Translations under genes and position numbers: made by a program
Shown: in pieces, positions 52,701 to 64,000 of the stretch
Position numbering within the stretch: the stretch's first letter is position 1
How the letters are laid out: the number at the start of each line of letters is the position of its first letter
NCBI RefSeq assembly: GCF_947623445.1
Contig: NC_135247.1
Coordinates: 14,138,501-14,202,500, forward strand
Reading direction: 5' to 3'
Length of the DNA: 64,000 nucleotides
DNA from: Clavelina lepadiformis
Lineage: Eukaryota; Chordata; Ascidiacea; Aplousobranchia; Clavelinidae
Notes under the pieces: model-generated
The model's input: only the letters and a program-made list of their open reading frames with translations
Told to the model about the DNA's origin: nothing
The model's database searches: none

Positions 52701-53874
52701 TCTTATTTTGTAGTTCTTATTTAGAATATTTATAAATTTCTGTTCTCGCATAATACGATTTTTTTAGTTTAAAATTGTCCGGATTTATAGTTTTGACAAA
52801 TTCTTGTCAGTTTGTATACTAGGGATTTTCTGTTTAGATGGTTTAATTAATTAATTTTTTGAGTGATTTTTTCCAAATTTTTTATTTTCCGATTTGGAAA
52901 ATTGCAAATTGTTTAAATCTGAACTGGAATTTTACGCACTCTTCTGGCACCGCCATAGATTTTTATAAACCATTGAATATATTTCAAAACTTATCATTAT
53001 TCATGTTACTTTCACAAAAAAATTAGGATTTACTGACACCACAACTGCTCTCACATTGATAGGTGCAACAGTAAATAGTCGATTGGTACAGTGCATATCA
53101 AATCACAGGCGTGGTATTCATCGAGCATTGAGGGAATCTCCACAGTCAAGACCCTTCACGGCTATAGGCTATCAGCAAAATTCCCACCATCAAATGAATA
53201 ACTATAATGAAGCACGGTTTAAACAAAAAACCGAAAGAGGTGATTTTGTATCTTGCAATAATCTATTATATGGTAATTCATGGCTTGGCTCCAGTTGGTT
53301 TTTGATTATGCAAAGTATAAACCGAAATGCCAAGCTGAAAGGTTACTTTTAAAACAGACATAGAAAGTCCATTTAAATCACTTGATGTAAAGAAGAAAAA
53401 AAATGAAAAGGCTAAAACCCAGAGACATCAATATCCTACTTTAAGGTCCAAAAATGTCCCACATGAGACCTATTCAGTCACAAGGTGGCTTAAAAGAACT
53501 GGTCATGAAGGTATGCAACTGTTTTTGATTTTTTTGGAGGATGAAAACTTCGATTATGCACGGGTTTTTTGATAGTGCTGTGACTTGCATGCTTTTCGTG
53601 TCTGAAATCAAATGTATTTCTTAAAACACTGTTTTTAAGAAGTTCTTTTGGACTTGGCTATTATGTTCATGTGCCTGTACGATGTCCTTACCCTTACATT
53701 GGTGTAAGGTAAATGCAAAAGCTGTGTTGTATATGCAAACGCTGTTTACAATAATATTTTATTGCAGAAAATGACTCAGTGCAAAAGATAGCTGACCGAG
53801 TGCAGAAAAAACCGGTTATAAGCACATACGAAGGCCCCCATTTTCATATAACAGACTATGGAGCGTGGGACTGA
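49756..53874 (+). CDS. Unrecognised 294-aa protein (6 exons)
   Basis: Exons are 49756-49908, 50565-50722, 50920-50987, 53027-53272, 53358-53510 and 53768-53874; all have good GT-AG sites and agreeing phases (885 nt with stop). The product starts MAMAHPLPGLGKRRLPEPRI and contains RLRQILRPLNAEEVMEIKKN, RLKQLPGYYNPAEAEKRGFT and LTLIGATVNSRLVQCISNHR, then a lysine-rich stretch, and ends in KKPVISTYEGPHFHITDYGA plus WD. It is basic, with no signal peptide or transmembrane segment. The short proline/tyrosine-rich motifs and terminal FHITDYGAWD resemble small cilia or flagella-associated proteins, but that is only an impression. The start ATG is 2 nt after an acceptor-like ggctgcag. Exon 4 could use nearby alternative donors. 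Confidence 0.8.
52181..52390. repeat. Diverged direct repeat in the long intron of the 294-aa gene
   Basis: Two blocks of about 70 bp starting at 52181 and 52315 share ttcaaacaagaaaataaaga followed by similar tgtcag..tatgcca sequence. The surrounding 52.0-52.9 kb is low-complexity AT-rich. Confidence 0.6.
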
Positions 53875-54075
53875 AGAGAAGAAAGACTTACAACTATTCT
53901 GTTCTTTAGAATGCTTAACGATTGATAGAATACCGCTATAATTACCATTGATTTTGTTTACCTATGATGTTTATTATGCAACAAGCGCCGAAGCATGTTT
54001 ATTTTGTATGCTATGGTCAAGCACAACCGGCAAGCATACCTAGAATGTTTAACATTTCACCCTTAGTGGGATAGA

Positions 54076-54081
54076 ATAAAA
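54076..54081 (+). terminator. Poly(A) signal of the 294-aa gene
   Basis: AATAAA 202 nt after the stop codon. Confidence 0.55.
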
Positions 54082-55432
54082 TTGAAATTTGAATTTATTG
54101 TTTTTTACTTTCACATAAATGTGGCATTTACTTGCAAGTAGGCCCAACAGTTTTTAATAGAATAATGATTTCACCGGCACAATACACAGTTTGTTTGAGA
54201 TAGGCAGCTGGATAACAAGACACGTTTAAATTAAAAATACTTAAGATATTATTAAATTTTATTAACAGACGAAACTGTCTATTTTTATTGTTAATAAATT
54301 TCCATTTTATGAAAAAATAGTTCACTTTGCTTCACTGACTGGTAGTCTACTATATGCAAGTTATATCGACGTCATAATTAAAAATACTGTTGCAACCACA
54401 GCGCTTTTAAAATTCACGTTCACGCATATGTTTTTATAAGAATATCAAATTATATCAAGCCTGTTTTTTTCTGAAAACATAAGCATAATAGCCATATATT
54501 GATATCTCTATACCTTTTATTATATCTATATTTATCTATATCTTTTATTCTACCATATTCATTGATATCTCTATTTATGCAAATGAACATATCTGTATCC
54601 CAAATTATTTTGTGCAAAGTTTATCACGCTGTAAAATAGAATAGTACCTGACCCCCCGCTATAGAAAGAAAAGCGTGTTTTCCCAGGTGACAATATAGGA
54701 AGGTAACTTTACAAAAAAGAACGACTTAATGAAAAAGGCCCTATACGTAAACTCAGGTCCCTGTTGAGCTTAATATGGAGCTGGCTAGCCAAGAAGTTTT
54801 AGCCTCACCAAATCTCTTGTAATCATCCAATTGCTAAATATTTCTGGTTGCCAAAAGTAGACACTATAATGTACTTTTACAACAAAGAATTTTGTTTCCT
54901 GGGTAATTTCCTTTTGATTTCTGGTTGAAGACCTATAGCCGATAAGGATTGGTGATGCATTCCAGATTCTTACTAGTGGCTGAAGAATTGAACAAAAATA
55001 GTCGATTAATTATAATTAATAATATAATAATTATTATTGTTGATACACAGCTTTTCGGGAAGGGTTTTGAAAAGCGATAGTTTGTTACTACTGGGACAAG
55101 AGGTTGGAAAATCGTCTTTTATTTCCCTGTTACTTTAGTTGGATTTTGGCAGTCAATTTCAAGAAATAAAAAATTAAACTGGCGTGAAGTTAGATGCACG
55201 TATTTGAGGTTGGATACACGCATGACCGGATACATAAAGTTGACGATACTTTGTTACTTCTAACTAAATCTGCCGTTCAAATCATTACATGATGAGAGCA
55301 TAAACTATGATGACGTCATGTAATAGGGCAGATGCTGGCGAAGTTGTGTCTGCTATTTCGCTTGCTACGTCATTGTAATCTTAAAATAGGCAATGACATA
55401 TCAACTGAAGTTAAGAATATGCTGTGGGGTGG
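54082..55432. other. Intergenic gap upstream of the filament gene
   Basis: AT-rich; no exon or transposon recognised. The part near 55300-55432 should hold the proximal promoter of the intermediate filament gene. Confidence 0.45.
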
Positions 55433-55440
55433 TATATAAG
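55433..55440 (+). promoter_or_regulatory. TATA box of the intermediate filament gene
   Basis: The sequence tatataag lies in a G-rich context (gtggggtggtatataaggcc). A start site about 25-30 nt downstream would give a short non-coding exon ending at 55506 (ttaccag followed by gtagtt). Confidence 0.7.
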
Positions 55441-55506
55441 GCCACATAGTTGTCCTTGCCCTTCCAAACGAACTTGATATAAGAGAAGACTTTCGATCGT
55501 TACCAG

Positions 55507-55729
55507 GTAGTTATACCTTGAAGAAACGATGTATATATGCTAGAAGCCTGTTGTTAGCTTTAGGTTTGAAATCGCAAGCTGTCGCATTTGCTTATATGTG
55601 GTATTTATTATTTAAGTTTTATTACTGTGTCCTGACATACATTAGGTATTAGACCGGATATACATCCGTGCTGAAGGCTGACATAAACGTTTCATAATAT
55701 CATTGAAGAATTCACATTTGTATTCACAG
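55507..55729 (+). other. Probable 5'UTR intron of the filament gene
   Basis: Donor ccag/gtagtt at 55507 and acceptor tattcacag ending at 55729, 12 nt before the start codon. This joins the TATA-proximal leader to coding exon 1. Confidence 0.6.
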
Positions 55730-55741
55730 TTTTTCTAAACG

Positions 55742-58700
55742 ATGTCTCAGCAATCTTCTAAACGGACGTTTGAGGAACGAACTTCTAGTTACAAGCGGCA
55801 TTTCGGGGATGGTCCTGCTCGTTTCTCCTATACCACAAGTTCTCCAGGTCGCCAGACATCCAATTCATCTCGAATGTTCCGGTATGATGACAACATAAAC
55901 ATCCATGATCTTCAGGGCGTGCGAGTGTTACTAAGAAAATCTTTTAACAGTTATTCATCGAGCTCTGCCGGAGGAGCAGGAGCAGGAACAGGAGCAGGAG
56001 CAGGAGCAGGAGCAGCATCAGCTTCTGCTCCGGCATATGGAGGAGAATCCTCCAGCTCATCTCGCATCAGAACGATGCGTTCTGCGCCACTTGGAAGTGC
56101 AGTCAGCATGCAAGATATTAACATGATGGCTGACGCGCTCGGCCCAGAATTCCAAGATTTACGGGTCAACGAAAAGGAGGAACTGAAAGTTTTGAACTCG
56201 AGATTCGCTGGTTACATCCAAAAGGTGCGTAGTTGGTTAATGGGTTTCTCAGAAACTTTTTTAAGCGACGTCTCTTGTAATATTCCGCTGATCGTGGATC
56301 TGCTGACGTGAATTTTTGAACCAGGTTAGAAGCTTGGAGCAAGAAAACAAAATTTTACAAGCTCAGCTTGACCAGTTCAATGCAATCCAACCGTCAAACC
56401 TGCAAGACATGTACGAGGAGGAAATGTCTAGGTAAGAATGCAACCAAACTAAAATTGGCTAAACGTTTTGCTTTCCTTTTCCTGAATATATAACCTGCTT
56501 GGCTACTTATATGACATATGCTGACAAATTAATTGTGACATTGCAGGCTTCGACGTGAAGTGGACACGATAACTGGTCAAAAATCCAGCATCCAACTGCA
56601 ATTGGATAACGCTCTGACTGAGATGGAAAAGTGGAGAAGAAGGTTGGTTGATATAAACTTACGTGTACGGCATTTGTAGTATGCAGATAATTATATGTGA
56701 ACCGCTACGTGCGTGTGTGAAAAATAGAAATGAAAAGAAGTTTTAGACAAGAATTTGAATAGTTCAAAACTATCCTTGAACACGGTTAAGTTTTATAAAT
56801 ACAATTAGTAAAATGAACACAATGCTTTCACTTCTTGCTTAATTTCACAGATATGAAGATGAGGCTGCCAATACTCGGGAGCTTGAAAATGACCTCAATG
56901 ACATGAGGAAGGATTGTGATGACGCCACACTCGTCCGTTTAGATTTGGAAAGAAGACTGGAAACTCTTCAAGAAGAAATTGCATTCCTAAAGAATGTCCA
57001 GGAACAAGTAAAAATGTTTTTGACAGACAGATTATGACCATAAGATTTACATACCGGTTATTGCAAATGGAAGACACTTTTTTACTGCTCGCAAGTAAAG
57101 CTTAGGCCTACTTAAAGATTTTAAAATGATGAGTTGTAAAATGCAGGAAGTGGCGGAACTTAAGGAGCAATTAAAGAAAACGGAAATCAAAGTAGAGATG
57201 GCTCCCGGTCCAGATCTGGAAGAGCTGGTTGAGGACATGAGAAATCAATACGAAAAACTTGCTGCTAGAAACCGCGCAGACGCTGAGCAGTGGTACACCG
57301 AAAAGGTATACGCTTTACCCAAGATAAAGTTTGCCCACTTTTCAGATTTAGCAATTGGTGGTTTGATTTATTTAAAAGGTGGAGGCTATGCAAATGCAAT
57401 CTGCTCAAAATGAGGATAACCTTCGAAATGTTCGCAACGATATCAGTGAATACAGAAAAACGGTTCAAACTCTTAACCTCGAGCTAGACTCGCTGCGCGG
57501 TTCGGTAAGAATAAAGTATAAGTATAATATTAATCACAGCATTTCGACAGAAAAAAGTACATTTTCTTCTCCAGAACGATTCTTTGCAACGCACCATCGC
57601 GGAACTTGAACAGAGATATAATCGAGACGTACAACAGCATCAAGAAACAGCGGATACTCTGCGTGTGAGAAATATCAAGTTCAAGTTGCTACATTTCATT
57701 TATAACTTATTTCATATACACTGAACCTAAGGTTTTATAACGTTCATATTCGCATTCAGGCTGAATGCAATGGTTTGAAAGCTCAAATGGGCCAGCACCT
57801 ACGTCAGTATCAGGAACTTATGGATGTCAAGATGGCGCTTGATATAGAAATTGCAACTTACAGAAAGCTTCTCGAAGGGGAGGAATCAAGGTGACCTTTC
57901 GTGTTAAGTTAATGCATGTCTATATTGATGTGGTATAGTTACTTTAAATATTTGACTCATGAGGCAACTTCTAAATTTTTTTAAGTAACCTCATGAGCTG
58001 CCTTTAGAATCTAAATGGTTGTTTAAATGGTTGGTTGCAAATTAACGATGCTCGTTACTAATTTGTAATTTTTAAGGTAGTTATTTTTAAAATAGGCCCC
58101 ACTGTGTATGTTTATTTTAATAGAACATTTTTGGGAAAAGAATTTTAGCTATAGGTTTCGGTTTCATTGTAAACGTTGAAACCAAGATAAAAGAAAAAGA
58201 TGAAACTATTTTTAGACTCACAGACAAAGTAAGACCATCATCTCAAAGTGGATATAAATCAGGATACACAACTACACTTCGCAGAGGTAATCCAAAAATT
58301 ACGCTGCAACTGGCTCGTGAGATCCATAAATTAATTTTTTTGTATCAAAGGCACATTATAGGCTACCAGTTGAACAATAGTTGTGAAAACACGTTTAAGT
58401 ACCGTATTTTCTTGAATAGAAACCACCCTTGAATAGAAGACGCCCTCGAATAGAAACCGCACGATTTGATTAAAAATTAACAATAGAAGCCGCCCTCGAA
58501 TAGAAGCCGCCCTCGCATAGAAGCAGCAGAAGACAATGCTGAAATCGCTTCGGTGTAATATAAAGGCTGTCATTGAGAGCTTGCACATGCGAAAAACAGC
58601 AGTTGTCACATTACAATAATGATCGGATAGTAATAGAATAAAACCTTTTGTCAAAAGAAAGCGCAGAATTTTATTGTCACCTAATCACCACTACCGGTAC

Positions 58701-59404
58701 TTCATGTAATAAAAATAGAAGCCGCCTTCGAATAGAAGCCGCCCTCAAATAGAAGCCGCACAAAACGTTCAAAAATAAAAAATAGTAGCCGCGGTTTCTA
58801 TTCAAGAAAACACGGTAATTGCTTGGTGTTGTAAAACTACATAAATTGATTTTAAAGCGAGTGATGTTTTCTTAACATAAACATGAAAACCATTTCGACA
58901 GAACTGTGTCTATTAAATTATCACCTCACCAATTCACGATCCGTTTAATTGAAAGACACCGCCGCGTGTTTGTTTGGTAAGACTTAAAGTCTCCATAATC
59001 TCTAATTGCCTGCATACACAGGCTACTCGGGTTTCGACCAAGGCGCAGCTGCAAATGGCGATGACGTAGAGACAGTGACGACCAAGAAGGTTGTGGTGAA
59101 AACGATTGAGACGAAGGATGGAAAGGTGAGTCATCTAGTGATTTGATGCGATATTCAAGTACAGCTGTTGCGCTTGTCAGTTGCAACTTCTTAAGTAATT
59201 CAAAACCTACAAACACACACATTCTTTTATCACATAAACCTTTCTAAGTTATATCAATGACTCCAATGAGCAAAGTTTATCTTATATTGCTAACTTTGAA
59301 TACGAAACATCACGCCGATTAGTGTCACACAAACTTCCTGTTTTCAGGTGGTAAGCCAATCAGAAGATGTCCGAGAATCAAGCGGCGATCACGACGACTT
59401 CTGA
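55742..59404 (+). CDS. Intermediate filament protein, type III (vimentin/desmin)-like (11 coding exons, 526 aa)
   Basis: Exons: 55742-56224, 56325-56431, 56547-56642, 56851-57007, 57147-57305, 57379-57504, 57575-57664, 57760-57890, 58216-58286, 59022-59125, 59348-59404; phases agree (1,581 nt with stop). The head holds a Gly-Ala repeat (about residues 77-96). The rod (about 143-448) begins [20 protein letters not shown] and ends [17 protein letters not shown], the helix-initiation and helix-termination consensus motifs. At about 306 residues it lacks the 42-residue coil 1B extension of lamins and protostome filaments, marking a chordate-type cytoplasmic filament. The tail contains [20 protein letters not shown], a vimentin/desmin-like motif. 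Exon boundaries resemble vertebrate type III genes as I remember them. I cannot assign it to a particular tunicate IF class. Confidence 0.94.
55970..56020. repeat. (GGAGCA)n in-frame hexanucleotide repeat
   Basis: About eight copies of ggagca/ggaaca encode the Gly-Ala run in the filament head, a likely length-polymorphic site. Confidence 0.85.
58400..58817. mobile_element. MITE with internal GAATAGAAGCCGCCC modules (filament intron 9)
   Basis: The ends accgtattttcttgaataga and, read inward from the right, accgtgttttcttgaataga are terminal inverted repeats flanked by TA on both sides. The interior carries about eight copies of an 18-19 nt module (gaatagaagccgccctc) clustered toward the ends. 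No ORF. Tc1/mariner-like by its TA target. Confidence 0.8.
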
Positions 59405-59635
59405 TTTAAATACATGTATCCCTGCGGGCCCAATTAGAATTACATTAACTATAATTACCAAATAGAACCCTGTGTACACGATATAAATTATATACGCTTG
59501 TCGAAACTGTATATGCTTGCTGGTTTGCGAGAGTGCTTACTGAAACTAATGGTTGTCATCATAAAGTTACTACAAAGGCATAACTTTGTTAAAAGCGATG
59601 TTGAGTTTTTTAACGCTTTTACCCGTTGAGGTTAA

Positions 59636-59641
59636 AATAAA
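59636..59641 (+). terminator. Possible poly(A) signal of the filament gene
   Basis: AATAAA (overlapping a second copy) 232 nt after the stop codon. Confidence 0.45.
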
Positions 59642-61848
59642 TAAATGTTTAGGGCTAAGCTATATACGCACCGTTGGGTTGAGTCGAAGAAAGTACATAA
59701 AACAAAAATGGGGATATTGCAAAGGTAGGGAAATTGTATTTGCTTGGTTGATTACATTTCTGTCTAATCCATACATAAAATGACGGCCGCACTAGCACCA
59801 TGCTGGGTTGTGTGGAATGGTAAGGGCAGTGGAAATGTAGGTTATAGAACCACTTGCGTAATTTGAAATGGATTTACATAAAGTTTTACATCAAATAACC
59901 AGCTCTTTCCAAAAGGCATTGATTTTTGATAACATAATGCGGCTGGAAAGCCATTTAAAATAAGCCGTTAAGTGCCGCTCATGCGCTAAGATCGATTAGA
60001 AAATTGCTAACCATTGTGTTGCATAATACTGTATTGTAATTCCCAGGTAAGATAAATATAGTAGCGAAGAGATAGAAACTAAACAGGTTCCGATGACGAG
60101 GATAAACATTGCGTCCTGCTAGTCACATCAAACACTTTATTTGGCAATCATGCCCATCAATCATGATCAATTCCAAGTTTTCCTTTGTGAGAAAACATTG
60201 CATAGCATAGAGTACATAGAGTTTAACATTGTTTTGCGCTCACAGAGTAAAGAGACAAGTATAAATGATGTTTATGAGAGGAATATAATTAAAAGCTTCA
60301 AAGTTTGTTATATTTGACAATACTTAAAAAGGTTACGAGGTTACGAGGTTCTTTAACATTCTAATCAAACATAACAACACCTTTAAAAACGAGCTCAACC
60401 TCTTTGAGAAAGCAAATTAAAGCGAGAATGTATACAAACGGCAAACTACAAGCTCGATGGTGATTTCCTTTTTCTCGAATACTTGGTCAACACGTTGTTG
60501 TTAAGAAGAATCGCGACGACATTTGCGTGGTACCCCAATCACTATTGTGTCCTTTGAAGAGAAAATTTCTTGAAGTAGCCATACATAATAAGATGTGTTG
60601 ACGCAGCTTTGTTACTTTGGTCATTTTATTGAAAGTGGTTACGTCAGCAGATTGAAAAACTCTTGACTATCATGAGTCAGACAATGACCTACGTAAATAT
60701 TTGTCAAGTGAGAAAAATCAAGAACTTTTTCTTGTATTTGTTTCTCACTGCTAACTTGCATTTTTGCAGAAAATAAAAAAACCTGGTTTCACGTTACATT
60801 CACTTTAGCATTTTAATTTCATCCACAAAAAAGACAAAAAATGTGAAGATATACTGTCAAAGTTCTTTTAGATTAAAAGAGTTTGCGTTGTTATAAAAAA
60901 ACGCGTGTTTAGAAAAAATCCTAAATCGGGAGAATAGTAACGAGTGCGTCAAATCTTTCGAAAAAATCATGATCTGATAGCTTGGGAGTTGGGAGTTAAC
61001 ATGGGGTTGGGAGTTAACATGCTAGCGATGTGCTAAACGGGAGTCGCCTTTAACTAACAAATATTACTCAATCGATGAAAGCTGTCAAGTCTTTCAGAAT
61101 GTAGGCTATCTGAGAAAGACAAATGAGACGACTGAATCAATATACCGTATTTGTGGAGTGTTTTAACAAACGCAATGACCAGTTATTTATCACCACTCAA
61201 ATGATATTTTTTATTTTTTCAAACCAACTGCAAAACTTTGTCAGCAAATGTATAAGATAGGCAGATATTATTTCAAGGATTGCAGAACAACAATCGCAGT
61301 TTGAGTGGTGCAGCAACTTGTTATAAAAGTTTTATGAGCAGTTGTAGCTTTTGTGGTTGAACGATATTAACGAGTTTGCTTGAATCGTCAACCTTTAGCT
61401 ATGCTGTTTGCTCAATGATATTACAAGGTAGTAACTGCATTGTTCGTAGGTGACTGATCAATGGATCTCTAGCTATAGTCAACTTCATGATATAAAATTA
61501 GATTATGATTTGAATAACTTAACCGTGTGTTATAAAAATTAGCCCCATGCATTGATCTCGTAAAGCCATAGGGCAACTACGGGCAGTAATACATTAATTC
61601 AGCAATAAATTCACATGTACACAATGCTGTAAAAGCCTAAAAACTGTATCATATTAATCGCTTTCGTACTTTAAACAGCAAAAAAGTATACTAAATGGCA
61701 TACTGCCTTAAGAAAACATGTGCTTTCATTTTGTACAAATCCAACAGGTAAATATCAAAACATTTTCCTTCGTAAAATACTTTGTTTTTACCTCCAATAT
61801 CAGTGAAAAGCACGTTTGCTTGTTTGTTTTTAGTGGATGCAGTTATAA
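59642..61848. other. Intergenic stretch
   Basis: AT-rich; contains a local 20-bp-scale duplication near 60990 (gggagttgggagttaacatg followed by gggttgggagttaacatg). No gene is supported. Confidence 0.45.
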
Positions 61849-61866
61849 GTGATTGTATTTCTTGTC

Positions 61867-62211
61867 ATGTATCAAAAGATTGTCAAGCAACTTAAGAAAA
61901 ACGTCATGTCAGATTTAGCCTGGTCTCATTCTCCAAAGTTTGACGGGAGCAAGCGACAGGGTCGCCGTCTCCTTAGCTCCGTACCTAATGAGTTCAAGAT
62001 GTTTCTTCAGAGCAAAATTCGACCAGTTCCTATCACCAATGAGGTTGAGCGTGACCACACCATCAGAAGAGCGCTTGCTATTTGGCGGCTTTGCTGGCAA
62101 GATGTCCCCAATGGCTGGGAGTTATTGGATGAGAGGCTGTGCAAAGTTCTGGGAGACTCCTGGATGGAATCTTTCGAAAAAAGGAGCGGAGAACCTGTGC
62201 GCATCCCTTAA
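61867..62211 (+). CDS. Unrecognised small ORF, 114 aa, possible gene or exon
   Basis: The frame from ATG 61867 encodes MYQKIVKQLKKNVMSDLAWS and ends GDSWMESFEKRSGEPVRIP with a stop. It includes EVERDHTIRRALAIWRLCWQ. It is markedly richer in GC than its flanks and avoids the lysine/asparagine/isoleucine bias of random frames here, which suggests coding sequence or a fragment of a mobile element. I do not recognise a family. An upstream stop at 61846 and no clear acceptor favour a single exon; a start at 61903 (MSDLAWSHSP) is also possible. Confidence 0.4.
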   Translation: MYQKIVKQLKKNVMSDLAWSHSPKFDGSKRQGRRLLSSVPNEFKMFLQSKIRPVPITNEVERDHTIRRALAIWRLCWQDVPNGWELLDERLCKVLGDSWMESFEKRSGEPVRIP

Positions 62212-63340
62212 AAACAGATCTGAATTAGCTAAAAGCATGAACATTGTTTTCTTGGTTATTTATCCAAATATGTTGTGTTATAAACTTACTCATATATTTG
62301 TCGGTTTTCCGTTACGAAACGCGATTTACATTATATGTCATTGGTCAAAGAATATAGCTTATTCATAAACATTGTTGTAAATCGAGATTTGAATTACACA
62401 ATATGTAATGCAACAGCGATTACAGTTTTAACATTAAATGTTACCTTCAAAATAGAACCGCAATTACCTCTTATTTATTTAGTTTCTTTTGATGTAAAGC
62501 GCAAAATGTCAGGGTAAATTTTCTTGTATATACAAGCAGTTCATACACTTTTTGCTGGTATAATTGTGCAGTATTATTAAGTTGCTTTTTATCACGTACC
62601 GCATGTTCTCTTTGTAACAACATATACTGACTCGGGAATATGGACATGATTATACTCTACAATCTACATGAAGCTACAGAAGTCTAGAAATTTGGGCATT
62701 TTTGTAAAAATTTTATGCCTTGCCCAAACGTATTGCTTATATATTCGACACTTGTGACTTAAACCGGTGGCTTAAGATGTTATTGAGATGTTTTCTTTGT
62801 ATAAACTGTGTAAAGCAAAGAGCACTGTTAGTTCTGTTGAAGCACACACTCGTATAATGGCAAGTGGGTGTTGTGGGGGCGTTGACTTTTCTGAGGCAGC
62901 AAACAGGTTATGCTTCTGGGTCTTTGATAAACAAAACCAAAATCAAAATTACGATAAACAAAATCTCACATAACCCCTGAAGTTTCACGAAATTTCCTCT
63001 TGCGATCGTCTCAAGACTGTTGATCAAACTGTCATAAACAAACACTTTAACTAGTGTATGTTTGAAATATAAGACGTCCGTTTTCAGTCAATATTTACGT
63101 CATCTCTTTAAACAAAAGTACGAACAAAATTGCGTCAATGGGCGTATAATTTACTTCCAGGCTCGTATAAATTTTGCTGTTCCATGAGAAATATCTATTG
63201 TCGTTATCTCATGTGATATGAACGTTAAAAAGTATTATAGCTACGCACTTGGTCAGACCGAAGGATGTGCTCGTGGTAATGCTGTGGTTTATCAGATCTA
63301 GGAGCAGCGTTAATTCCAAAACAATTAAGTTTTCTTTCAG
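62212..63340. other. Stretch without a recognised gene
   Basis: AT-rich. A short frame at 62788-62973 has no family resemblance. Nothing else is supported. Confidence 0.4.
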
Positions 63341-63597
63341 AGAAAAACTGAGTTGAGACTATCGAAAGCCATGAATATGCTCATAACAAAATCAAAATTT
63401 AAGAGACCAATTGTATATGTTATATGGAGTCTGGATTCCAGGCTATTTAACTTTTTTACGCCATACATTAAATTAAAGCATAAGGGAAGTAATGAATATA
63501 TGGAAGTCGAGCGTTTTAAAGCATTAAGTTATTTGCAAATCAAAATTAATGAATATTTTGATGAAAACACATCTGATATTAGGAAATGTAACAAAAG
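63341..63597 (+). CDS. Candidate internal exon of an unrecognised gene
   Basis: An acceptor (ttttctttcag) opens an uninterrupted phase-0 frame of 85 codons plus 2 nt, ending at a donor (aaaag/gtaaca). The peptide contains FKRPIVYVIWSLDSRLFNFF and YMEVERFKALSYLQIKINEY. No neighbouring exon was found before the right edge of the window. It may be an exon of a gene continuing to the right, or chance. Confidence 0.35.
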
Positions 63598-64000
63598 GTA
63601 ACAAGAAAGAGAATTTACATAACTTAAATGTAAGATTTATTTTAAACCACGGCTTAAATGGTATAGAAAGAGACTTTCTTTAAATAAGGGTGCGCTACGT
63701 TATGAAAATACGAAGCCATAAAACAGTTTTAGAAACTTAGGCTATGTTTGTTATAAAACAATACCAACCTGTGAGCAAAAATTTACTTCTTTAATTTTCA
63801 AAATTCTGTGTAGGTGCAAGTCCTATTCATATAAATTACAGGACCTAAAATTAATTTGAATATTGTATTGTATTGTTCATTTTTGGCCATTAGCTGTGCG
63901 CAACGAAAGTTAGGATGCCAACCGTTGTAGTTATAGCACATTAAAACACATGCTCACGAACAAGTAACGAGCGCGAAAAAGTGGCAAAGCCCAAGGGTTT
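63598..64000. other. Right-edge sequence
   Basis: No further exon is recognised up to the end of the window. Confidence 0.4.

Overview
The window is a stretch of AT-rich animal nuclear DNA with multi-exon genes, GT-AG introns of about 100 bp to 3.4 kb, and many degraded DNA transposons. I read it as a tunicate, probably an ascidian. The main reason is a cytoplasmic intermediate filament gene with a chordate-type short rod (about 306 residues, without the extra 42 residues of lamin-like invertebrate filaments), set in a compact genome too gene-dense for a typical vertebrate. No species can be assigned from sequence alone.

Six protein-coding genes can be reconstructed exon by exon. (1) The minus-strand 5' part of DNAJC13/RME-8 (8583 down to 116, 13 exons, 484 codons) runs off the left edge. 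(2) A plus-strand KLF6/7-type zinc finger gene (19581-21497, 4 coding exons, 319 aa) follows. (3) A minus-strand KRIT1/CCM1 gene (32329 down to 23043, 17 exons, 738 aa) is convergent with the KLF gene. (4) A plus-strand RNF17/Qin-type gene (38800-48351, about 18 exons) encodes RING, B-box and three Tudor regions, and is divergent from KRIT1. (5) A plus-strand gene (49756-53874, 6 exons, 294 aa) has a product I do not recognise. (6) A plus-strand type III-like intermediate filament gene (55742-59404, 11 coding exons, 526 aa) has a TATA box and a 5'UTR intron. The right end (59.6-64 kb) is sparse: one unrecognised small ORF and one unrecognised candidate exon.

The genes are not a pathway cluster. 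DNAJC13 acts in endosomal trafficking, KLF6/7 in transcription, KRIT1 in Rap1/integrin junction signalling, RNF17 in the germline piRNA pathway, and the filament gene in the cytoskeleton.

Mobile DNA explains much of the rest. There is a dead LINE antisense in DNAJC13 intron 3. Four hAT-type elements have or retain diagnostic features with exact 8-bp target duplications (11379-12065, 14398-14739, 35366-35834, 40066-40399), and a fifth (41574-42286) has terminal repeats and a transposase remnant but no matching duplication. There are pogo-like elements at 9770-10227, from 10232, and at 28550-30671 (the last inside a KRIT1 intron and carrying two ORFs), and a TA-flanked MITE in a filament-gene intron. 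The most unusual structure is a nested fold-back cluster at about 15.19-16.44 kb, built of degenerate 15-16 nt modules around a CCG core, with roughly 180-bp near-perfect inverted arms.
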